A stretch of 10,717 bases of DNA from Spirochaetota bacterium (GTDB lineage: Bacteria > Spirochaetota > Spirochaetia > DSM-27196 > PWMO01), in assembly GCA_009908925.1 (NCBI GenBank), contig JAAAOH010000350.1, positions 1-10,717 of the forward strand, given 5' to 3'. The translations under genes were made by a program, and so were the position numbers. A model generated the notes under the pieces. It was not told the origin of the DNA. It worked only from the letters and a program-made list of their open reading frames with translations, and made no database searches. Within the stretch, counting starts at the first letter, position 1. Each line of letters begins with the position of its first letter. This document shows, one piece after another, positions 5,605 to 10,717 of this stretch.

Positions 5605-8283
5605 CTACTTCGACGGCGATCCGGGGTCGCCCTTCGACTTCCCGCCCGATTTCGACTTGTTGGCGGCAGACTTGGAGCCGGCCGACTTGCCGCCGGATTT
5701 GGATTTCGATTTGCTGCCGGACTTCCCGGCCGCCTTCGGTGAGGCCGCCACGAGTGCCATAGCCTCCTCGAGGGTCATCTTCTCGATGGCTTCCTTGTCC
5801 TTCTTGTCGTCGGGCAGGCTGATGTTCTTGGTGCCGAACTTGATGTAGGGACCGTACTTTCCGTCGTAGACGGCAATCTTCCTGTTACTCTCGGGGTCTT
5901 TCCCCAGGTCACGCAGCACCTTCGCCCCGCCGCGGCCCTTTTTCTCTTCCTTCAGCAGCTCGAGCGCTCGTGAAAGATCGATGGTGTAGACATCATCGTC
6001 TTTCTTGAGCGAGCGGTAGTCCCCGTCGTGTACGACAAAGGGGCCGAAGCGCCCGTTGTTTGCAACGACTTCCTTCCCCGTCTCCGGGTGGACACCGAGG
6101 GTGCGCGGAAGGCTCAGGAGCTTCAGCGCGGTATCGAGATCCACGTCACGCGGCTTCATGCCCTTGGGCAGGCTTGCCCGCTTCGGCTTCTCCCCGTCCT
6201 CGGTCTTCTCGCCGAGCTGCACGTACGGGCCGTAGCGGCCGACGAGGCAGTACACGTCGAGGCCGGTCTCAGGGTCCGTGCCGATGGGCTCGGGGCCGTG
6301 CTTGCTGAGCTCGATGAGCTCCTCGATCTCCTGCTGATCGAGATCCGCGGGCGCGACTTCCTCCGGGATGGAGGCGTGCACGGCCTCCTCGCCGTCATTC
6401 TGATGGACGAGGTAGGGTCCGTAGCGGCCGACGCGAATCTCGGTATCCTCGGGAAGCTGGGGAAGGTCGACTGTGCGCGATTCGCTCGGGTCAATGGCTC
6501 CCTCACGGTGATCTACCTGCTGCTTGAGGCCGTCCCCACCGAGGTAGAACTCACGCAAGTACTCCAGAGAGTCACGCTCACCGAATGCAATCTCGTCGAG
6601 CGCACTCTCCATCTCCGAGGTGAACCCGTACTCGATGAGATAGTGAAAGTGTCGCTCGAGGAGCTGGGTGACGGCAAAGCCGGTGAACGTCGGCACGAGC
6701 GCCGTCCCCTGCCTGCGAACGTATCCCCGCTCGTAGAGCGTGGAGATGATGGATGCGTAGGTGCTCGGCCGGCCGATGCCCTCGCGCTCGAGTCGTTGCA
6801 CGAGGGAAGCCTCGGTGAAGCGTGCGGGAGGCTTGGTTTCGTGGTAGAGCGCCTCGAGATTGTTGAGATCGAGGGTCTGTCCCTCGGTGAGGTCGGGAAG
6901 GAGCACTTCCTTGTCGTCGAGCGCGGCATCGGGGTCGTCCTTGCCCTCGACGTAAACCCGCAGGAAGCCGGGGAAGAGAATACGGGTGCCGCTTGCGGTG
7001 AACTCGCACTCTCCCGCCTCTATCCGGGCGGAAACTTGCAGCTTCTTCGCGTCGGCCATCTGCGTGGCGAGGGTGCGCTTCCAGATCATGTCATAGAGGG
7101 CGCGGTCCTTACCGGTAAGGCTGGTCTGTTCGGGTGCACGGAAGGCGGCCCCGGCCGGGCGGATTGCCTCGTGGGCCTCCTGTGCGCGGGCCTTCGAGGA
7201 GAACTGTCGCGGCTTCTCGAAGAGATAGTCCGCGCCGTAGCGCTCCTCCACGGTGCGCCTGGCGCCACCGATCGCCTCGCCGGAGAGATGGGGCGAGTCT
7301 GTCCGCATGTAGGTGATGAGCCCCTCTTCGTAGAGGCGCTGCGCGATGCGCATTGTGTCGCGGGCGGAGAGGCCGAGCTTGCGGTTTGCCTCCTGCTGGA
7401 GCGAGGACGTGATGAAGGGCGGGGCCGGTCGGGATGTGGTCTCCTTTTCGGCAACCTCTCGAACCGTCCACGCGGCCTTCCCGAGGCGCTTGCTGAGCTC
7501 CTCCGCCTCCTCCTTGCTGAGTACCCGCACGTTCTTCTTTGCGAGCTCGCCGGTAGTGGCATCGAAATCCTTGCTGCCGGCAATCCGTTGGCCCTCTACA
7601 CTCTGCAGCTTTGCTTCGAAAACAGCTCCTGCCGAATCCGCCGGAGAGCTCAGGGCGGCCTTGAGATCCCAGTATACGGACTTCCGAAAACGGATGCGCT
7701 CCCGCTCCCGCTCCACGATGAGCCTGAGGCCGGGGGACTGCACGCGTCCGGCGGAAAGCCCGTAGGCGATCTTTTTCCAGATGAGCGGCGAGAGCGTGAA
7801 TCCGTAGAGACGGTCGAGGATGCGGCGCGTCTCCTGCGCCTTCACCAGGCTCATGTCGACGTCCCGGTAGTTCTCCAGTGCCTCTTGAATTGCGTTCTTC
7901 GTGATCTCGTGGAACACCATCCGCCGTACGGGCACCTTCGGCTTGAGAACCTCGACGAGATGCCAGGAGATGCTCTCGCCCTCACGGTCTTCATCAGTGG
8001 CAAGCACCAGAGCATCCGACTGCTTGAGCTTCGACTTGAGCTCGCGAATGATCTTGGTCTTGCCCTTGGGCAGGATGTAGAGGGGCGCAAAGTCGTTCGC
8101 GACATTGATGCCGAGGCGGGCCCAGTCCTCCTGCTTCATGCTCTTCGGCACGTCGGAGGCGCTCTGCGGGAGGTCCCGTATGTGGCCGATACTGGCCTCG
8201 ACGTGATAGTTGCTGGGGAGGAAGCGCTTGATGGTCCGCGCTTTGGTCGGTGATTCAACGATAACGAGTACGCGTTCCGACAT
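5605..8283 (-). CDS. topA: DNA topoisomerase I (type IA)
   Basis: TopA relaxes negative supercoils by transient single-strand cleavage. In the 892-residue form, the TOPRIM domain opens with VLVIVESPTKA (Glu10) and carries ATDEDREGE (Asp97, Asp99, Glu102). SAGRVQSPGLRLI follows. The nucleophile is Tyr325 in GLITYMRTDS. REGIGRPSTYASII lies in the core. The C-terminal part holds four repeats centred on G-R/K-Y/F-G-P-Y/F, at about 619, 682, 744 and 808. No four-cysteine zinc fingers are present. The last 40 residues are a low-complexity Lys/Ser/Gly tail. ATG 8281-8283 is preferred because the family N-terminus begins MSERVLV; an in-frame GTG at 8313 would add ten residues. Neither start has a Shine-Dalgarno, and the promoter is so close that the mRNA may be nearly leaderless. 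The gene converges on msrA with only 36 bases between the stops. Confidence 0.97.
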   Translation of the reverse strand: MSERVLVIVESPTKARTIKRFLPSNYHVEASIGHIRDLPQSASDVPKSMKQEDWARLGINVANDFAPLYILPKGKTKIIRELKSKLKQSDALVLATDEDREGESISWHLVEVLKPKVPVRRMVFHEITKNAIQEALENYRDVDMSLVKAQETRRILDRLYGFTLSPLIWKKIAYGLSAGRVQSPGLRLIVERERERIRFRKSVYWDLKAALSSPADSAGAVFEAKLQSVEGQRIAGSKDFDATTGELAKKNVRVLSKEEAEELSKRLGKAAWTVREVAEKETTSRPAPPFITSSLQQEANRKLGLSARDTMRIAQRLYEEGLITYMRTDSPHLSGEAIGGARRTVEERYGADYLFEKPRQFSSKARAQEAHEAIRPAGAAFRAPEQTSLTGKDRALYDMIWKRTLATQMADAKKLQVSARIEAGECEFTASGTRILFPGFLRVYVEGKDDPDAALDDKEVLLPDLTEGQTLDLNNLEALYHETKPPARFTEASLVQRLEREGIGRPSTYASIISTLYERGYVRRQGTALVPTFTGFAVTQLLERHFHYLIEYGFTSEMESALDEIAFGERDSLEYLREFYLGGDGLKQQVDHREGAIDPSESRTVDLPQLPEDTEIRVGRYGPYLVHQNDGEEAVHASIPEEVAPADLDQQEIEELIELSKHGPEPIGTDPETGLDVYCLVGRYGPYVQLGEKTEDGEKPKRASLPKGMKPRDVDLDTALKLLSLPRTLGVHPETGKEVVANNGRFGPFVVHDGDYRSLKKDDDVYTIDLSRALELLKEEKKGRGGAKVLRDLGKDPESNRKIAVYDGKYGPYIKFGTKNISLPDDKKDKEAIEKMTLEEAMALVAASPKAAGKSGSKSKSKSGGKSAGSKSAANKSKSGGKSKGDPGSPSK
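5608..5727 (-). repeat. low-complexity Lys/Ser/Gly coding repeat, TopA tail
   Basis: The 3' end of topA encodes an irregular alternation of Lys, Ser and Gly with two KSGGKS units and interspersed Ala. On the plus strand this appears as repeated runs of the gccggatttcgacttg type. Such basic tails are thought to add non-specific DNA affinity in some topoisomerases. Length variation by slippage would be expected between relatives. Confidence 0.6.
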
Positions 8284-8287
8284 ATGG

Positions 8288-8311
8288 GCCGATATACTGC
8301 AAAATATCGGC
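8288..8311. promoter_or_regulatory. 24-bp interrupted dyad over the topA promoter and start
   Basis: GCCGATAT (8288-8295) and ATATCGGC (8304-8311) form perfect 8-base inverted arms around 8 bases. The dyad ends five bases before the topA ATG and overlaps the likely -10 region. Its size and symmetry suit a dimeric repressor. A direct copy of the right half, ATCGGCAC, occurs at 8306-8313 and 8330-8337, exactly 24 bp apart. No protein encoded here can be named as its ligand. Confidence 0.5.
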
Positions 8312-8329
8312 ACTTGGTCAATAGATCAA
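8291..8329 (-). promoter_or_regulatory. topA promoter region, two possible alignments
   Basis: Reading the minus strand, TTGATC (8329-8324) is followed after 17 bases by TATTTT (8306-8301). Alternatively, TTGACC (8321-8316) is followed after 19 bases by TATATC (8296-8291). Both are imperfect. The first predicts a leader of about 10 bases and the second an almost leaderless message, which fits the missing Shine-Dalgarno. Confidence 0.4.
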
Positions 8330-8350
8330 ATCGGCACGGTCGGTGCAACA

Positions 8351-8379
8351 TTGATGACTCATCGCAAAATGGGTATCAT
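8351..8379 (+). promoter_or_regulatory. sigma70-type promoter of valS
   Basis: TTGATG (8351-8356) is a 4/6 -35 match, followed after exactly 17 bases by TATCAT (8374-8379), a 5/6 -10 match. Initiation would be near 8386, leaving a leader of about 39 bases. That is too short for a T-box or peptide attenuator. It is divergent from the topA promoter. Confidence 0.6.
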
Positions 8380-8413
8380 GTCGGCCACTATCACGACGGC
8401 TACAGCGAGGCAG

Positions 8414-8419
8414 AAGGAG
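8414..8419 (+). promoter_or_regulatory. valS ribosome binding site
   Basis: AAGGAG stands 5 bases before ATG 8425 and fixes the start of valS. Confidence 0.8.
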
Positions 8420-8424
8420 CGTTC

Positions 8425-10717
8425 ATGAAGGCGGTCGAGCTTGCAAAGAGCTTCAACCACAAGGAATTCGAGGATCGCATCTATGCGATGTGGAAGGAGC
8501 AGGGATATTTCTCCCCCGGTGACCCCCGGGACGTATCCGCGAAGGGTTCTCCCTTCGTCATCGTCATTCCGCCGCCCAACGTGACCGGTGTGCTCCACAT
8601 GGGGCACGGCCTCAACAACAGTCTGCAGGACGTGCTGGTGCGCTACCATCGCATGCTCGGCGAGCCGACGCTGTGGGTGCCGGGGACCGACCATGCGGGC
8701 ATCGCCACGCAGAACGTTGTGGACCGAAAGCTCCGCGCGCAGGGCATCGACAAGTACGACCTGGGCCGCGAGAAGTTCGTGGAGGAGACCTGGAAGGTCA
8801 AGGAAGAGCACCACGGGACCATCACCCGGCAGCTCGAGAAGATCGGAGCTTCCTGCGACTGGTCGCGCGAGCGCTTCACCCTCGATGAGGGTCTCTCTCG
8901 GGCTGTCAACGAGGTCTTCGTCACCCTCTACGAGCGGGATCTCGTCTACCGCGGTTACTACCTGGTGAACTGGTGTCCCTCCTGCGGCACGGCTCTCTCC
9001 GATGACGAGGTCGTCCACTGGGAGGAAGGCGGCAAGCTCTACCGCTACACCTATCCTCTGGAGGAAGGCTCGGGCAGCATCGAGATCGCCACCACGCGGC
9101 CCGAATCAATGCTTGGTGATATGGCGGTGGCGGTGAATCCCGCCGATGAGCGCTACACGCATCTGATCGGGAAGCATGTGACCCTCCCGCTGGTGGGCCG
9201 CAGCCTGCCCATCATCGCCGATGATTACGTCGATATGGAGTTCGGGTCGGGGGCGGTGAAGATTACCCCGGGACACGACCCCAACGACTACGAGATCGCC
9301 ATGCGCCATGATCTCGAGCTGCTGAACATTCTAAACCCCGACGGCACGCTCAACGAAAACGTGCCGAAGCCCTACCGCGGCCTCAGCGTGAAGGACGCCC
9401 GGGCGAAGGTAGTGGAGGATCTCAAGGAGCAGAGCTACTACCTCGGAGACGAGGATAACCCTCATCAGATCGGGCACTGCTACCGCTGCGATACGGTCAT
9501 CGAACCCTACCTGTCGGAACAGTGGTTCGTTCGGATGCGCCCGCTCGCGGACAAGGCACTCGGGGCCTGGCGTCGGGACGAGGTGCGCTTCTATCCGAAA
9601 CGATGGGAGAACACCTACACCGGATGGCTCGAGAACATCCGCGACTGGTGCATCTCGCGGCAGCTGTGGTGGGGGCATCGCATCCCGGTGTGGTACGACC
9701 AGGACACCGGAGACATGATCGTCTCCCGCGAGGATCCAACGGAGAAGCCCGAAAACGCGGGGCGAAACCTCGTGCAGGATGAGGACGTGCTCGACACCTG
9801 GTTCTCCTCCTGGTTGTGGCCCTTCTCGACCCTCGGATGGCCCGAGAATACCGAGGACCTCGCGACCTTCTTCCCGACGAGTGCCCTGGTTACCGCCTAC
9901 GACATCATCTTTTTCTGGGTTGCGCGGATGATCATGGCAAGCATGGAGTTCATGGGCAAGGCACCTTTCCGCGACATCTACATCACCGGGCTCATCCGCG
10001 ACAAGCAGGGCCGCAAGATGTCCAAGTCCCTGGGAAACGGCATCGACCCGCTGGAGGTGGTGGACCAGTTCGGCGCCGACGCACACAAGTTCACCCTGGC
10101 CTTCCTCGCGACCTCGGGTCAGGACATCCTCCTCGAGAAGGACGATTTTCACTTCGGCTCGAAGTTTGCCAACAAGATCTGGAACGCCTCGCGCTATATC
10201 CTGATGAACCTCGAGGGGCGCACCCTTGTGCCGCGGGAGGATATCGCCCTCGGCGACGCGGACCGGTGGATCTACCACCGGCTGAACGAGGCGGCCGTCG
10301 AGGTGCGGCGAAGCATGGAGGCCTACCGCTTCTCGAACGCCACACAGGCGGTCTACGAGTTCTTCTGGAGCGACTTCTGCGACTGGTACATCGAGGCGAC
10401 CAAGCTCTCGCTGTACTCCGACGACGAGGCGGAGAAGGACCGCGGGGTGTCTCTGCTCATCTACGTGCTCGAGGAGAGTCTGAGACTCCTCCATCCGTTC
10501 ATGTCGTTCATCACCGAGGAGATCTTCGGCCGCCTCCCGGATTTTCCCGGCAAGGCCGAGGCCATCATCGTCGCGCCCTATCCCGAGGCAGTGGAGCGGC
10601 GGCAGGCGCCGGAGGTCGCCGTCCGGTTCGGCTCCCTGCAAGAGCTCGTGCGGCTCGTGCGCACGCTCAGAAGCGAGTTCACCATCCCGCCGGCAAAGCG
10701 GATCTCCTTCGAGGTGA
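8425..10717 (+). CDS. valS: valyl-tRNA synthetase, 3' end outside window
   Basis: This class I synthetase charges tRNA(Val) with valine and edits mischarged threonine. The frame is open from ATG 8425 to the window end, 764 codons without a stop. The HIGH-type signature is HMGH at 58-61 within PPPNVTGVLHMGHG. Two C-x-x-C knuckles, Cys184/187 (CPSC) and Cys352/355 (CYRC), match the zinc site of the Thermus enzyme. The editing (CP1) domain spans about 190-350, with TTRPE at 223-227 and HDPND at 284-288. LDTWFSSWLWPFSTLGWP precedes the KMSKS loop at 531-535. The anticodon-binding helices begin near 612. Full-length ValRS is usually about 880-950 residues, so the end of the anticodon domain and the C-terminal coiled-coil arm lie outside. 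A strong Shine-Dalgarno and separate promoter sit upstream. Confidence 0.97.
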   Translation, partial: MKAVELAKSFNHKEFEDRIYAMWKEQGYFSPGDPRDVSAKGSPFVIVIPPPNVTGVLHMGHGLNNSLQDVLVRYHRMLGEPTLWVPGTDHAGIATQNVVDRKLRAQGIDKYDLGREKFVEETWKVKEEHHGTITRQLEKIGASCDWSRERFTLDEGLSRAVNEVFVTLYERDLVYRGYYLVNWCPSCGTALSDDEVVHWEEGGKLYRYTYPLEEGSGSIEIATTRPESMLGDMAVAVNPADERYTHLIGKHVTLPLVGRSLPIIADDYVDMEFGSGAVKITPGHDPNDYEIAMRHDLELLNILNPDGTLNENVPKPYRGLSVKDARAKVVEDLKEQSYYLGDEDNPHQIGHCYRCDTVIEPYLSEQWFVRMRPLADKALGAWRRDEVRFYPKRWENTYTGWLENIRDWCISRQLWWGHRIPVWYDQDTGDMIVSREDPTEKPENAGRNLVQDEDVLDTWFSSWLWPFSTLGWPENTEDLATFFPTSALVTAYDIIFFWVARMIMASMEFMGKAPFRDIYITGLIRDKQGRKMSKSLGNGIDPLEVVDQFGADAHKFTLAFLATSGQDILLEKDDFHFGSKFANKIWNASRYILMNLEGRTLVPREDIALGDADRWIYHRLNEAAVEVRRSMEAYRFSNATQAVYEFFWSDFCDWYIEATKLSLYSDDEAEKDRGVSLLIYVLEESLRLLHPFMSFITEEIFGRLPDFPGKAEAIIVAPYPEAVERRQAPEVAVRFGSLQELVRLVRTLRSEFTIPPAKRISFEV

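Noticed and set aside
6028..8253. Plus-strand open frame of 741 codons opposite topA
   Set aside because: It is a shadow of topA: Leu/Glu/Val-rich low-information translation, and no Shine-Dalgarno or recognisable motif.
8380..8424. Possible T-box or leader-peptide attenuator before valS
   Set aside because: The leader is about 39 bases with no T-box motif, terminator stem or valine-rich short frame.
9331..10641. Minus-strand open frame of 436 codons opposite valS
   Set aside because: It is fully covered by valS, which has all family signatures; the reverse frame is an artefact of codon bias.

Overview
The window is a GC-rich bacterial chromosomal segment holding five well-recognised or partly recognised intact genes, one intact gene of unknown function and two genes cut by the window edges. 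The most likely source is a spirochaete of the free-living Spirochaeta type. This rests on the family-level look of the proteins: a regulator with two cyclic-nucleotide-binding domains, a long-form GlyA, and an exported TIG plus transglutaminase-like protein. It was not tested by any search. I see no insertion sequence, integrase, CRISPR array, tRNA or rRNA. Apart from the first 2.3 kb, the content is housekeeping.

Layout: (1) 1-2291, plus strand: a tight run made of the last 20 codons of an unknown gene, a small exported protein of unknown function overlapping it by one base (TGATG), and a membrane-anchored protein with two IPT/TIG domains and a transglutaminase-like domain whose nucleophilic cysteine is alanine. 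(2) 2305-3692: glyA, with its own sigma70-type promoter, a short leader hairpin touching the Shine-Dalgarno, and a TTG start. (3) 3689-4982: a Crp-related protein with two cyclic-nucleotide-binding domains. Its promoter -35 overlaps the glyA stop codon, and a perfect dyad lies at the expected transcription start. (4) 5068-5568: msrA, methionine sulfoxide reductase A. (5) 5605-8283, minus strand: topA, DNA topoisomerase I, tail to tail with msrA. (6) 8425-10717, plus strand: valS, valyl-tRNA synthetase, divergent from topA and running off the right edge. The 141 bp between topA and valS carry promoters in both directions and a 24-bp interrupted dyad over the topA promoter.

The genes do not form one pathway. 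GlyA feeds one-carbon metabolism, MsrA repairs oxidised methionine, TopA relaxes negative supercoils and ValS charges tRNA(Val). The less ordinary parts are the exported pair at the left with its predicted pseudo-transglutaminase, the asymmetric twin-domain nucleotide-binding regulator, and the dyad-containing promoters. I do not see convincing evidence of a wholly new system; the left-hand envelope operon is the best candidate for uncharacterised biology.
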